Below, in pieces: positions 43,151 to 53,877 of a stretch of DNA of 64,000 nt. Every line of letters begins with the position of its first letter. Position 1 is the stretch's first letter. The DNA is taken from assembly GCF_000328765.2 (NCBI RefSeq), contig NC_019954.2, forward strand, positions 376,501 to 440,500, read 5' to 3'. This DNA is from Tepidanaerobacter acetatoxydans Re1. GTDB taxonomy: Bacteria; Bacillota; Thermosediminibacteria; Thermosediminibacterales; Tepidanaerobacteraceae. The position numbers and the translations under genes are program-made. The notes beneath the pieces are model-generated. The model saw nothing but the letters and a program-made list of their open reading frames with translations, made no database searches and was not told the DNA's origin.

Positions 43151-43926
43151 GCACGGCCCTCCTTGAGGGAACTTTCCCCAAGATAAGCTTTTATAACCTT
43201 TTCATCATTTTTTATCTCGTCAGGAGGTCCATCGGCTATTTTCTTACCATAGTCAAGCACCATAATTCGCTTAGAAATACCCATGACCAATTTCATATCG
43301 TGCTCTATTAAAAGCACTGTTTTACCCTTGTCATTAAGTTTTTCAATAAGCTCTATGAGTTCGTTGGTTTCCTGAGGATTCATACCTGCAGCCGGCTCGT
43401 CAAGTAAAATAAGTTCCGGGTCTGTAGCTAAAGCCCTTGCCATTTCCAGACGTCTTTGCTTGCCGTATGGAAGGTTTTTGGCCTTTTCATTGTGCAGTGC
43501 TTCAAGACCGACAAACTTGAGAACATCCATAGCCTTTTCCTTAACGAGTGCCTCTTCTTTCTTGGCTGACGGGGTTTTAAATATAGCGCCAAAAACGCCT
43601 GTCTTAGTGCGGCAGTGCTGTCCTATTATAACATTATCGAGGACACTCATTTCACCGAACAACCTTATGTTTTGAAAGGTTCGAGCAATGCCCATTTTTG
43701 TAATTTCATAAGGCTTAAGATTTTTAATCTCTTTTTTTCTAAAGTATATTTTACCTTCTGTAGGTGAGTATACTCCGGTTAAGAGATTAAAGAGAGTAGT
43801 TTTGCCGGCACCATTGGGACCGATAACACTTAAAACCTCTCCCGTATTTATTTTAATGTCAACTGAGTTTAATGCTGAAAGACCTCCGAAAACCATAGTA
43901 AGATTATTACCCTCTAATAGTTCCAT
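43144..43926 (-). CDS. livG: branched-chain amino acid ABC transporter ATP-binding protein LivG
   Basis: 260 residues. Walker A GPNGAGKTTLFNLL, the LivG hallmark GIARTFQNIRLFGEMSVLDN, signature LPYGKQRRLEMARAL and Walker B LILLDEPAAGMNPQE. The ATG lies behind AAAGGAGGTC; 3 bases separate it from livM. Confidence 0.95.
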   Translation of the reverse strand: MELLEGNNLTMVFGGLSALNSVDIKINTGEVLSVIGPNGAGKTTLFNLLTGVYSPTEGKIYFRKKEIKNLKPYEITKMGIARTFQNIRLFGEMSVLDNVIIGQHCRTKTGVFGAIFKTPSAKKEEALVKEKAMDVLKFVGLEALHNEKAKNLPYGKQRRLEMARALATDPELILLDEPAAGMNPQETNELIELIEKLNDKGKTVLLIEHDMKLVMGISKRIMVLDYGKKIADGPPDEIKNDEKVIKAYLGESSLKEGRAC

Positions 43927-43929
43927 TGA

Positions 43930-44793
43930 TTATTGACCTCCTTTCTCGAGCGAGTTTTTGTATTCTTTTTTATTTGAAGATGGTGCACTTATTATCCCTT
44001 CAGGTTTTACAATCATCATTATAATAAGCAGCAAACCATAAAAGACCATACGATATTGAGCGATTACCGGTGATATTGATCGTAAAAGCTCAGGCAGCAC
44101 AGTTATTATACATGCGCCTAAAACAGCACCATAGGTATTACCCATTCCGCCCAAAACTACCATACACAGTATTTCAATCGACTTCATAAATCCGAAGTCT
44201 TTCGGATTTATGTACCGGAATAAGAAAGCGTATAGCCCTCCTGCCAATCCGGCATAAAATGCACCTATAATAAATGCGAGAATTTTAAACTGAGTAGTAT
44301 TTATTCCCATTGCTTCGGCCGCCAATTCATCTTCGCGGATTGCAATAAAAGATTTCCCTACACGAGAATTCATTATTCGATTTAGAGAAAAAATGACCAA
44401 AAACAGTGCTACTGCTGCTATATATATATTTGTAACCTTTGGGATACCTCGAAGACCCATGGGACCGCCTGTAATTTTAAGGTTTAAGAGAATATTTTTC
44501 ATAATTTCGCCAAAGCCGAGAGTGGCGATAGCAAGATAATCGCCTTTTAATCTTAATGTAGGCACTCCAATGATGAATCCAAAAAAAGCTGCTACAGAAG
44601 CACCTAAAACGATGGAGATTAAAAAAGGTAAATGCAGCTTTAACGTAAACAAGGTTGCAGCATATGCTCCTATGCCCATAAATGTTGCATGACCAAGAGA
44701 AAGCTGACCGGTATATCCCGTTATTAAATTAAGGCTTACAGCTAGTATAGAATTTATCATAATAACTGTCAATATTTGAAGATAGTAATTCAA
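43930..44793 (-). CDS. livM: branched-chain amino acid ABC transporter permease LivM
   Basis: 287 residues, eight or nine membrane segments. LITGYTGQLSLGHATFMGIGAYAA (core GQLSLGHATFMGIG), DYLAIATLGFGEI and GGMGNTYGAVLGA are LivM signatures. TTG 44793 is the start, behind AGGTGAAGC. Pairs with LivH. Confidence 0.94.
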   Translation of the reverse strand: MNYYLQILTVIMINSILAVSLNLITGYTGQLSLGHATFMGIGAYAATLFTLKLHLPFLISIVLGASVAAFFGFIIGVPTLRLKGDYLAIATLGFGEIMKNILLNLKITGGPMGLRGIPKVTNIYIAAVALFLVIFSLNRIMNSRVGKSFIAIREDELAAEAMGINTTQFKILAFIIGAFYAGLAGGLYAFLFRYINPKDFGFMKSIEILCMVVLGGMGNTYGAVLGACIITVLPELLRSISPVIAQYRMVFYGLLLIIMMIVKPEGIISAPSSNKKEYKNSLEKGGQ

Positions 44794-44804
44794 CCTTGCT
44801 TCAC

Positions 44805-45674
44805 CTACACTTTCTCTTGTACACTACGGCCCAAAAGCCCGGTAGGTTTAAGTAATAGAATGAATATCAAAACTGCAAAAGCAATAGCATCTTTATATCG
44901 TGACATATAAACCGCTCCAACCATTTCGACAAGTCCGAGAATTAAACCACCAAGCATTGCACCCGGAATACTGCCAATTCCCCCTAGTACAGCTGCTACA
45001 AATCCCTTTAAACCGGGGAAGAATCCCATCATTGGATCAACTGAATCAAAATAAACTCCGACAAGTACTCCTGCGGCCCCACCTAATGCCGAACCTATGG
45101 CAAAAGTAAAGGTAATAACATGATCGATCTTTATTCCCATTAACTGAGCAGCTTCTTTGTCTTGAGCAGTAGCCCTCATAGCCTGACCAAGTTTAGTTTT
45201 TTGTATCAAAAAGTGCAATCCTACCATAAGAATAATAGATACAAACAAAATTAAAAGCTGTAATGTTGAAATACGAAATCCTCCGATATTCAAAGTTGTT
45301 ATATTAAGACCGGAAGGAAATGCCCTGGCTTGTGGGCCTGCTATCATCAAGACGGCATTTTGCAAAAAGATAGAAACTCCTATTGCACTAATCAGCGGAG
45401 CTATTCGATTAGCTTTCCTTAACGGTTTATATGCGGCTTTTTCAATAATAATGCCTAATATACATGATCCTATCATACTAATAAGAAGTGCTACAAAAAA
45501 AGGCAGCTTATAAACCGAAACCATTGTAAGGCCTATAAAGGCTCCAATCATATATATTTCGCTGTGTGCGAAGTTAATAAGTTCCAAAATTCCATATACC
45601 ATTGTATAACCGAGAGCTATTAATGAATATGTGCTGCCAAGTGTTAGACCATTTATTATTTGTTCGAAAAACAT
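44805..45674 (-). CDS. livH: branched-chain amino acid ABC transporter permease LivH
   Basis: 289 residues, about eight membrane segments. FEQIINGLTLGSTYSLIALG at the N terminus, MVYGILELINFAHSEIYMIG and GLKGFVAAVLGGIGSIPGA are the typical LivH patches. Start ATG 45674 behind AAAGGAATTG. Lies 87 bases after livJ. Confidence 0.94.
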   Translation of the reverse strand: MFFEQIINGLTLGSTYSLIALGYTMVYGILELINFAHSEIYMIGAFIGLTMVSVYKLPFFVALLISMIGSCILGIIIEKAAYKPLRKANRIAPLISAIGVSIFLQNAVLMIAGPQARAFPSGLNITTLNIGGFRISTLQLLILFVSIILMVGLHFLIQKTKLGQAMRATAQDKEAAQLMGIKIDHVITFTFAIGSALGGAAGVLVGVYFDSVDPMMGFFPGLKGFVAAVLGGIGSIPGAMLGGLILGLVEMVGAVYMSRYKDAIAFAVLIFILLLKPTGLLGRSVQEKV

Positions 45675-45761
45675 TTCTAAATCAATTCCTTTCTAAAGGG
45701 CAAAGTCAATGGATGGACTAGTCCATCCATTGACAAATTTATCTAACATCAACTGTTATTG

Positions 45762-46931
45762 TTAACGAAGCTTGGTAAATTTCCCATCTTCTACTTTTAA
45801 TATAATTATATCTTTTATTGCATCTCCAACATCTGTAAAAGATGTATTTCCAGTGATACCTGGGAAATCCTTAGTTTTTGCCATTTCCTGTTGAAGGGCT
45901 TCTCCGCCTTTGCCATCAGTGTTTTTAATAGCAGTTAGCAGTATCATTGTTGCGTCATATGCTTGGGCCGCAAACATATCAGGTTCACTGTTGAATTTCT
46001 CTTTATATACCTTAACAAAATTCTGTGTGTTTTCAGAAGGATCATCAGTAAAGAATCCGGCTGTAAAAACTGCACCTTCCACGGCATCACCGCCTAATTC
46101 AAGTAATACCGGGGAATAAAAACCGTCTGCGCCGAGAATTTGAACATTAAGACCCTGGTCTTTTGCCTGTTGGGCTATCTTGGCAGCTTCGGTATAATAA
46201 CCTGCGATGTATAAAGCATCAGGATTTGTTCCTTTAATCTTAGTGAGCTGAGCCCTGAAGTCTTTCTCGCCATCATTATAGGTTTCTATGGCTGTTATTC
46301 CTGCAAGTTCTTTAGCTTTTGCCTCAAAAGCTTCCTTGAGGGAAAGACCATAATCATTGTTTGTAAACATTATGGCAAATTTCTTAAGTCCCAATTCTTT
46401 AACGGCGTATTCAGCTAATTGTATAGCTTGAACTTCATCTGACAGGCAGTTTCTGAAAATATAATCACCAATTTCCGGAACTCCGGCTGCTGTTGATGAA
46501 GATGAAATCATAACAACTTTAGCATCATTGGCTATCGGACCGGCAGTGAGCGTTTCCGAGCTTATTACGCCTCCGACAATGGCTACTACCTTATCCTGCT
46601 CTATGAGTTTTGAAGCAGCATTAGCAGCTTCGGTTTGTTCGCCGCGTGTGTCTTCCGATATTAGCTTTATAGGCTTACCGTTGATTCCACCGTTTTGGTT
46701 AAACTCTTCCACAGCTATCTCTACACCGTTTTTAGTACTTAGACCATAAGTAGCAATATTTCCGGTAAGAGGACCTATAGTACCAATTTTAATTGTTTCA
46801 TCAGCTTTTGCTGGTTGTGATGTATCAGGACTTTTTTCCGACTGATTTTGGCTACAGCCGGATAAAAGTGCTGCTGTCAACATAATTATAAAAAGTATGG
46901 TTAGAAACCTTGAGTGTTTAGACATAAGCAT
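45762..46931 (-). CDS. livJ: branched-chain amino acid ABC transporter substrate-binding lipoprotein
   Basis: 389 residues. Lipoprotein signal with lipobox LLSGC (Cys about 26), then a type I periplasmic-binding fold: IKIGTIGPLTGNIATYG, GGINGKPIKLISEDTRGE and VVAIVGGVISSETLTAGP. ATG 46931 follows GCAGGAGGT by 6 bases; nine extra upstream codons would swallow the ribosome site. First gene of the operon; its 5' leader holds a ykkC-family riboswitch. Homologues also bind other amino acids, amides or urea, so branched-chain specificity is an inference. Confidence 0.92.
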   Translation of the reverse strand: MLMSKHSRFLTILFIIMLTAALLSGCSQNQSEKSPDTSQPAKADETIKIGTIGPLTGNIATYGLSTKNGVEIAVEEFNQNGGINGKPIKLISEDTRGEQTEAANAASKLIEQDKVVAIVGGVISSETLTAGPIANDAKVVMISSSSTAAGVPEIGDYIFRNCLSDEVQAIQLAEYAVKELGLKKFAIMFTNNDYGLSLKEAFEAKAKELAGITAIETYNDGEKDFRAQLTKIKGTNPDALYIAGYYTEAAKIAQQAKDQGLNVQILGADGFYSPVLLELGGDAVEGAVFTAGFFTDDPSENTQNFVKVYKEKFNSEPDMFAAQAYDATMILLTAIKNTDGKGGEALQQEMAKTKDFPGITGNTSFTDVGDAIKDIIILKVEDGKFTKLR

Positions 46932-47082
46932 AAAATAACCTCCTGCGAGTATTTTCAAAATGATATTAATGATATTAATAAAAATAAGCTTTCTTCAGAC
47001 AAGTAACTCAATTCGTAAATATTTAAACTACTTTAGACTTCAACCCTACTATATTATACACCACCCCCAAAGTTCCAAGTAT

Positions 47083-47218
47083 AAAAAAATAGCAGATTAC
47101 TCATGACAAAGCCATAAGTGGAACCTGCCGCTAGAGTCTTTTATACTCACGGTGTACTAGAAAAAACTAGCTGTACCGCTTGGACCAGACGCAATATAGC
47201 CGGAACCCTAGGTACACT
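47083..47218 (-). promoter_or_regulatory. ykkC-family riboswitch (ppGpp/PRPP-like subtype 2) with terminator
   Basis: On the minus strand, GTGTACCTAGGGTTCCGGC (from 47217), then CTGGTCCAAGCGGTAC, a CTAG/CTAG hairpin, TACACCG, GAGTATAAAAGACTC and AGCGGCAGGTT (ending 47122) follow the ykkC consensus in order. CTGGTCCAAG and the 3' GGCAGG extension match subtype 2 (ppGpp or PRPP) rather than the guanidine subtype (CCGAGAG). The 3' strand overlaps a terminator: GCAGGTTCCACTTATGG pairs with GTCATGAGTAATCTGC, then seven U residues (47089-47083). Upstream on the same strand TATAAAAT near 47248 could be the -10. Controls the liv operon. Confidence 0.82.
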
Positions 47219-47458
47219 CCCACATCCTATATATAATAAAACATTAGATTTTATATCATATTATAATCTAAATCAATCAAAATGTCACTAACAAAAATGA
47301 TAATTTATAAATATATTCGCATAAAACATGCATATTTTTCTTCTATAAGTGGAAAAATACAAAAGTGGATTTTATTTAAATAACGCGAAAAATAAAGAAA
47401 AAAGCAGCATAATCGGCAAAAATACAATTTATTCAACTAACAGCGAGAATAAGAGAAA

Positions 47459-47487
47459 TTGATTTTAATGGAAGCTTTGTATATCAT
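47459..47487 (+). promoter_or_regulatory. groES promoter
   Basis: TTGATT (47459-47464), 17-base spacer, TATCAT (47482-47487); transcription would start just at the CIRCE element. Confidence 0.7.
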
Positions 47488-47498
47488 ATTAAATGAAG

Positions 47499-47525
47499 TT
47501 AGCACTCATCACGATGGAGTGCTAA
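47499..47525 (+). promoter_or_regulatory. CIRCE operator (HrcA site)
   Basis: TTAGCACTC-N9-GAGTGCTAA, a perfect match to CIRCE consensus, 104 bases before groES and directly after the -10. HrcA repressor binding there gives heat-shock control; hrcA is not in the window. Confidence 0.97.
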
Positions 47526-47628
47526 CAACTTGCTTAATAGAATTTAACAGCAGTGTCCTTCATGCTTTGTTAAAAGCTTTTGCTTTAAACAAGATTGATA
47601 AATAAAATCATAAAAGGAGGGTTATACA

Positions 47629-47913
47629 ATGAATATTAAACCACTAGGTGATCGAATTGTCATCAAAGTTTTGGAGGAAGAAGAGAGGACTAAGGGAGGC
47701 ATAGTATTGCCAGATACTGCGAAGGAAAAACCTCAGAAAGGTGAAGTAGTCGCAGTTGGGTCCGGTGAAATCATTGATGGGAAAAAGGTTCCATTAGAAG
47801 TAAAAGTAGGAGATAAAATTATTTTCTCCAAGTATGCAGGGACAGAAGTTAAACTAGATAGTGAAGAGTATTTGATATTAAGACAAAGTGATGTTCTAGC
47901 TATATTGGAATAA
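47629..47913 (+). CDS. groES: co-chaperonin GroES
   Basis: 94 residues, heptameric lid of the GroEL cage. [18 protein letters not shown] at the N terminus, the mobile loop [16 protein letters not shown] and the C-terminal [15 protein letters not shown] are canonical. AAAGGAGGG precedes the ATG; 22 bases to groEL. Confidence 0.98.
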   Translation: MNIKPLGDRIVIKVLEEEERTKGGIVLPDTAKEKPQKGEVVAVGSGEIIDGKKVPLEVKVGDKIIFSKYAGTEVKLDSEEYLILRQSDVLAILE

Positions 47914-47935
47914 AAATGCGAGGAGGGATTTTTAA

Positions 47936-49552
<1,617 letters not shown>

Positions 49553-49564
49553 TAAAACGTAAAT

Positions 49565-49599
49565 AAAAAGACTCGCAAAGTGATTTGCGGGTCTTTTTG
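49565..49599 (+). terminator. groESL terminator
   Basis: Stem AAAAAGACTCGCAAA/TTTGCGGGTCTTTTT with 4-base loop and run of T within the 3' arm. Confidence 0.9.
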
Positions 49600-49706
49600 C
49601 TTATTGCTGGCAGATATTTAAGAAGGAAAAATCATGAGAATTATCGAAATGTAATTCAAGAAACAGTTTGCTTTAAGTTTACGATTACACAGGGAGGTTA
49701 TTTCAA

Positions 49707-50753
49707 ATGACTTCGATTCAAAGTTTAGAATTTAAGGACGGAAAACTTTACTTGATTGATCAGAGAAAATTGCCGGAAAAACTTTCTATGTTTGAATGTA
49801 AAGAATATAAAGATGTGGAGTTTGCCATAAAGGACATGATAGTACGTGGAGCCCCGGCCATAGGAGTTGCCGGAGCTTATGGCATAGTCCTTGCCGCTAA
49901 AAAATTTTTAGATTTGCCGAAAGAAAAGTTTTTAGAAAAAATAAAAGAAAGTGCTGCAATTGTAGGAAATGCAAGACCTACAGCGGTAAATTTGATGTGG
50001 GCTGTTCGGAGGATGATGAATGTTTTAGAAGTAAATAGAGATAGAGCAAATAGTGAAATCTACGAGATTTTATTAGATGAGGCGAAAAATATAGAGAAAG
50101 AAGACTTAGAAACAAATAAAGCCATAGCCAGGTATGGAAATGAAATTGTTCCGGAGGGAGCTACCATACTGACTCATTGCAATGCCGGTGCCCTTGCTAC
50201 CACAGGATATGGCACAGCACTAGGCGTTATAAGGGAAGCTCACTACATGGGTAAGAACATACGGGTTTTTGCCGACGAAACAAGGCCGCGGCTTCAAGGT
50301 GCCAAGCTTACGGCATGGGAGCTGGTGCAGGAGAAGATTCCAGCTAAGCTCATCCCCGACAGTGTAGCTGCCGTGCTAATTAGAGATGGAAAAATTGATG
50401 TAATTATTGTGGGAGCTGACAGGATTGCGTTAAATGGCGATACAGCCAATAAAATAGGCACATTTATGCTGTCACAAATGGCAAAAGATTTTAAGGTTCC
50501 TTTCTATATTGCAGCGCCTATTTCAACTATTGACTTTGATATAAAAAGCGGCAAAGAGATAGTAATCGAAGAAAGGGCTGCAACTGAGGTTACTCATATA
50601 AACGGCGTAAGAATTGCTCCGGAAGGCATAGATGTTTATAATCCCGCCTTTGATGTGACACCTAATGAGAATATAACAGGAATAATAACAGAGAAGGGTA
50701 TTATGAGGCCGCCATATTTAGAAAATTTAAGTAAACTTAAAGAACGGCATTAA
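49707..50753 (+). CDS. mtnA: S-methyl-5-thioribose-1-phosphate isomerase
   Basis: 348 residues. Converts methylthioribose-1-phosphate to methylthioribulose-1-phosphate in methionine salvage. RGAPAIGVAGAYG, the catalytic Cys in LTHCNAGALATTGYGTALG and the Asp in GADRIALNGDTANKIGT are present; RPTAVNLMWAV near residue 95 is typical. GGGAGGTT precedes the ATG. Other salvage genes (mtnK, mtnB and so on) are not adjacent; an amidohydrolase follows after 32 bases. Confidence 0.95.
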   Translation: MTSIQSLEFKDGKLYLIDQRKLPEKLSMFECKEYKDVEFAIKDMIVRGAPAIGVAGAYGIVLAAKKFLDLPKEKFLEKIKESAAIVGNARPTAVNLMWAVRRMMNVLEVNRDRANSEIYEILLDEAKNIEKEDLETNKAIARYGNEIVPEGATILTHCNAGALATTGYGTALGVIREAHYMGKNIRVFADETRPRLQGAKLTAWELVQEKIPAKLIPDSVAAVLIRDGKIDVIIVGADRIALNGDTANKIGTFMLSQMAKDFKVPFYIAAPISTIDFDIKSGKEIVIEERAATEVTHINGVRIAPEGIDVYNPAFDVTPNENITGIITEKGIMRPPYLENLSKLKERH

Positions 50754-50785
50754 TAGCAATTAAATAAAAAAGGAGATTGTTAAAC

Positions 50786-51622
50786 TTGAAGATAGATTTT
50801 CATGTACATGTAACACCGCCGGATATTATAAAAGACTGGAAGAAAATAGCTGAAAAAGAGGACTACTTTAAGCTTCTAAGTGAAAGTCCTGTAAATAAGT
50901 TTGCTACGGCTGATGATGTTGTAAGAGAACTTGAAGGCTCAGGGGTTGATAAGGCAGTCATCTTTGGGTTTGCCTTTAAAGATATGGGTCTTTGCCGTTA
51001 TGTCAACGACTATACGGCTGAAGCCGTAAAGAAATATCCCGAAAAACTAATAGGATATATGGTAGCTATGCCTACAGCGACGGAACTGGAAAAGGAAATT
51101 GACAGATGCCGAGCTGCCGGACTTAAGGGCGTTGGAGAACTTTTTCCTCAAGGGCAGGGATTTGATATAGCAGATTCTAAAGAGATGTCAAACCTAGCTA
51201 ATTTATGTATAGAGCGAGAACTTCCCCTGATAATCCATACAAATGAGCCTGTAGGCCATTACTATGCCGGAAAGACTAACACCACTCCAGAAAAAGCCGG
51301 TGCCTTTGCTCAAAATTTTCCCGACATTAAAGTTATATTTGCCCATTGGGGCGGTGGGCTTATGTTTTATGAATTGATGCCTGAGATAAAAAAACAAAAT
51401 CAAAACGTATATTATGATACGGCTGCATCTCCTTTGCTTTATAATAAAAATATATATAAAGCAGCCGGTAATATCGAAGTTTTACATAAAGTGCTATTTG
51501 GAAGTGATTTTCCCTTGCTGCCTATGAAAAGGTACCTTAAGGAAATATCAGAATCCGGCCTAAGCCAAGAAGAACAAGAGCTAGTAAGCGGACAAAACGC
51601 CTGTCGCCTCCTAGGCCTTTGA
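50786..51622 (+). CDS. amidohydrolase-family TIM-barrel hydrolase
   Basis: 278 residues. N-terminal metal motif KIDFHVHVTPPD, the second-metal region LIIHTNEP, FAHWGGG, and the catalytic Asp in LFGSDFPLLP mark the amidohydrolase-2 (ACMSD-like) superfamily. Decarboxylase or hydrolase activity; substrate unknown. TTG 50786 follows AAAGGAGA by 9 bases. Coupled to mtnA and convergent with the DUF218 gene 8 bases away. Confidence 0.85.
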   Translation: MKIDFHVHVTPPDIIKDWKKIAEKEDYFKLLSESPVNKFATADDVVRELEGSGVDKAVIFGFAFKDMGLCRYVNDYTAEAVKKYPEKLIGYMVAMPTATELEKEIDRCRAAGLKGVGELFPQGQGFDIADSKEMSNLANLCIERELPLIIHTNEPVGHYYAGKTNTTPEKAGAFAQNFPDIKVIFAHWGGGLMFYELMPEIKKQNQNVYYDTAASPLLYNKNIYKAAGNIEVLHKVLFGSDFPLLPMKRYLKEISESGLSQEEQELVSGQNACRLLGL

Positions 51623-51630
51623 GCATGAAG

Positions 51631-52212
51631 CTAATCAAATAAAAAGGATTTAATCACAGCAAAATATTCCCGTATGTAATATAGAGGCTTTAAATATCTG
51701 GGATATGCCGGAGTGGGCGCACATATCCCGTATGGGATAAATCCGTATCGCCTTGCTAAAAACTTGGAACGGAACATATGATATTCACTGGTTACAATCA
51801 TGACCTTCGGTCTTTCTGCCTTACCTGTATATTTAATTACTTCTCTTGCAAAAAGTAAATTTTCACCGGTATTTGTTGAGCAATCTTCTTTTATTATTCT
51901 TTCTTCTTTGATTCCGTGTTTCACCAAAAAGCGCTGCATTGCTTCAGCTTCACTTATCCATTCATTGGAACCTTGGCCGCCGGATACTACTATGGGCACT
52001 TGAGGGTATTTATTTGCGTATTCTAAAGCTTGCTGCAGCCGATACCTCAGAGACGGTGACGGTTCATCGCCATATAATCCTGCACCCAAAATTATCATAT
52101 AATCAACGGGCATATCATCATTAGAAAATGAGTTGACTATAATCAAGCTTTCAATTATCAGAAAAGAGAACAGCAAAACAAAAACTATTATAAACAAGAG
52201 CCGTTTGAGCAT
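51631..52212 (-). CDS. YdcF/SanA-like DUF218 membrane-associated protein
   Basis: 193 residues. One N-terminal membrane segment (about 4-26), then a DUF218 Rossmann-like domain: DYMIILGAGLYGDEPSPSLR, VVSGGQGSNEWISEAEAM, STNTGENLLFA and TSEYHMFRSKFLARRYG. Proteins of this family influence envelope permeability or wall synthesis; biochemical function is undefined. The ATG is followed by a hydrophobic signal anchor and the domain is likely extracytoplasmic. A weak ribosome site (AAATATCTG region) makes the start less certain. Confidence 0.83.
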   Translation of the reverse strand: MLKRLLFIIVFVLLFSFLIIESLIIVNSFSNDDMPVDYMIILGAGLYGDEPSPSLRYRLQQALEYANKYPQVPIVVSGGQGSNEWISEAEAMQRFLVKHGIKEERIIKEDCSTNTGENLLFAREVIKYTGKAERPKVMIVTSEYHMFRSKFLARRYGFIPYGICAPTPAYPRYLKPLYYIREYFAVIKSFLFD

Positions 52213-52525
52213 TAAATCAGATATTTCCCTGACCCCTTTACTTTTTTATTTTTCCCTGCAATTTTCTATTCTTTAACTATGCCGGCATCAAATTACGAAG
52301 TTACCGTCTTTAGTTTATCATTGTCGTAAATTTTATCAACCTTAAAGTTATGTGTTCTATGGATAAATGAATTTATCGAAGCTTTTCCGATCTATTATTA
52401 CAATGATGTAATTTATGCTATAATTAAGTTCAGAAAACTTTACCGAGCAAAATGCATTGTTCAAATCTTGCTGCTGACGCGCTTAAGGAAGCGATAAATG
52501 ATTATAAAAAAAGTAGGGGTTAATA
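52213..52525. other. divergent intergenic region, mnmA promoter
   Basis: No gene. TATAAT at 52419-52424 is the probable -10 of mnmA, with no strong -35. AT-rich inverted stretches around 52395-52415 (TTATTACAATGATGTAAT) could be an operator dyad. Nothing else is recognised. Confidence 0.4.
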
Positions 52526-53626
52526 TTGAACAAAAATAAAGTTGCAGTAGCGATGAGCGGAGGGGTAGACAGTTCTGTCTGTGCATATCTGTTAAAAGAG
52601 CAGGGATATGAAGTAATCGGAATAACTATGCAAATATTCGATGATGCGCCACGCAAAGTCGAAGCTAAAGAAGGCGGCTGCTCTAGCGAAGCTGTGCAGG
52701 ACGCCCGGCTTGTAGCAGAAAAACTAGGCATACCGCATTATGTGGTAAATTTAAAACACTGCTTTAATGAAAAAGTCATAAAATATTTTGCAAACGAGTA
52801 TTTGTCCGGCAAGACGCCAAACCCTTGCATTGTTTGCAATAAATATTTAAAATTTACCGAACTTCTAAAAGCGGCTTTTGAACTTGGCGCTTTTTATCTT
52901 GCAACCGGTCATTATGCCAGGGTAGAATATGATGATACTCTAAGCCGATATATTTTAAAAAAATCTGTCGACAGCGACAAGGACCAATCTTATGTTTTAT
53001 ATGGTTTGACTCAGCGCCAACTTGAGCATGTCCTTTTTCCGCTGGGCAATTATACAAAAAAGGAAATTCGCCAAATAGCTCAAAAAATAGGTCTATCTGT
53101 TTCGGACAAACCTGACAGCCAAGAGATTTGCTTTATCGATACCAATTACCGTGATTTTCTATATAAGAAAGTCCCGGACAAAATCAAAGAAGGGCCATTT
53201 ATAGATATAAACGGCAAGGTAATTGGAAGGCATAAAGGCATTTCGTTTTATACAATAGGCCAAAGGAAAGGCCTTGGCATCTCTGCCGGTAAGCCTCTTT
53301 ATGTAGTAGATATAGATGCTCGGAATAATGCCGTAATTTTAGGGGACGAAAAAGACCTTTATATAAAGGAGTTTACAGCCCATCAAATTAACTGGGTATC
53401 AATAGATGCACCTTACGAAAAGTTTAGTGCAAATGTAAAAATAAGGTACAATTTTGCTGAAAAGCCGGCCGAAATCATCCCACTTGATATCGATACGGTA
53501 AAAGTAATTTTTGAAAATCCTCAAAAAGCCGTTACCCCCGGCCAATCAGTGGTATTTTATAACGGTGATAAAGTATTAGGCGGCGGCGTTATAAAACGGC
53601 GCTGTCTTTCTGAAAAATCTTTTTAG
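52526..53626 (+). CDS. mnmA: tRNA-specific 2-thiouridylase
   Basis: 366 residues. PP-loop VAMSGGVDSSVCAYLL for ATP, nucleophile Cys in NPCIVCNKYLKF (about 102), second catalytic Cys in KPDSQEICFI (about 200), and a C-terminal barrel (FYTIGQRKGLGI). It places sulphur on U34 of tRNA for Glu, Gln and Lys. TTG 52526 is the start, behind GTAGGGG. No IscS partner adjacent. Confidence 0.95.
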   Translation: MNKNKVAVAMSGGVDSSVCAYLLKEQGYEVIGITMQIFDDAPRKVEAKEGGCSSEAVQDARLVAEKLGIPHYVVNLKHCFNEKVIKYFANEYLSGKTPNPCIVCNKYLKFTELLKAAFELGAFYLATGHYARVEYDDTLSRYILKKSVDSDKDQSYVLYGLTQRQLEHVLFPLGNYTKKEIRQIAQKIGLSVSDKPDSQEICFIDTNYRDFLYKKVPDKIKEGPFIDINGKVIGRHKGISFYTIGQRKGLGISAGKPLYVVDIDARNNAVILGDEKDLYIKEFTAHQINWVSIDAPYEKFSANVKIRYNFAEKPAEIIPLDIDTVKVIFENPQKAVTPGQSVVFYNGDKVLGGGVIKRRCLSEKSF

Positions 53627-53713
53627 AAAGACCTTACATTAAACAATTTCTTGGTTTATCGTTATATTGCAATTACCGACTAAATATGTGATAAGCTATA
53701 TTTGAGGTAAAAA

Positions 53714-53766
53714 AATCGGGTAGGAGGTAGATAAAATAATTGTCTATCTACTACCCGATTATTGTT
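53714..53766 (+). terminator. mnmA terminator
   Basis: Stem AATCGGGTAG/CTACCCGATT with a further GGTAGATA/TCTATCT helix, followed by ATTGTTTT. Confidence 0.75.
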
Positions 53767-53835
53767 TTAAAGAAGGGTTTTAAAACAAGTTTGTCGAATT
53801 ACTAAATAATTCAGTCATAATTAACAGGATCAACA

Positions 53836-53877
53836 GGGGGTATACTTAAGGGGGTATACTTAAGGGGGCATACTTAA
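53836..53877 (+). repeat. three tandem 14-bp repeats over the ribosome site
   Basis: GGGGGTATACTTAA at 53836-53849, the same at 53850-53863, and GGGGGCATACTTAA at 53864-53877. The last unit supplies the ribosome site (GGGGG) and the A of the start ATG at 53877. Copy-number change by slippage would move the upstream units but keep the final one. Confidence 0.9.

Noticed and set aside
47083-47218. T-box or guanidine-I riboswitch
   Set aside because: No T-box sequence (TGGNACCGCG) is seen; the CCGAGAG and GGGA-AAAGCCCGGGAGA blocks of guanidine-I are replaced by subtype-2-like ones.
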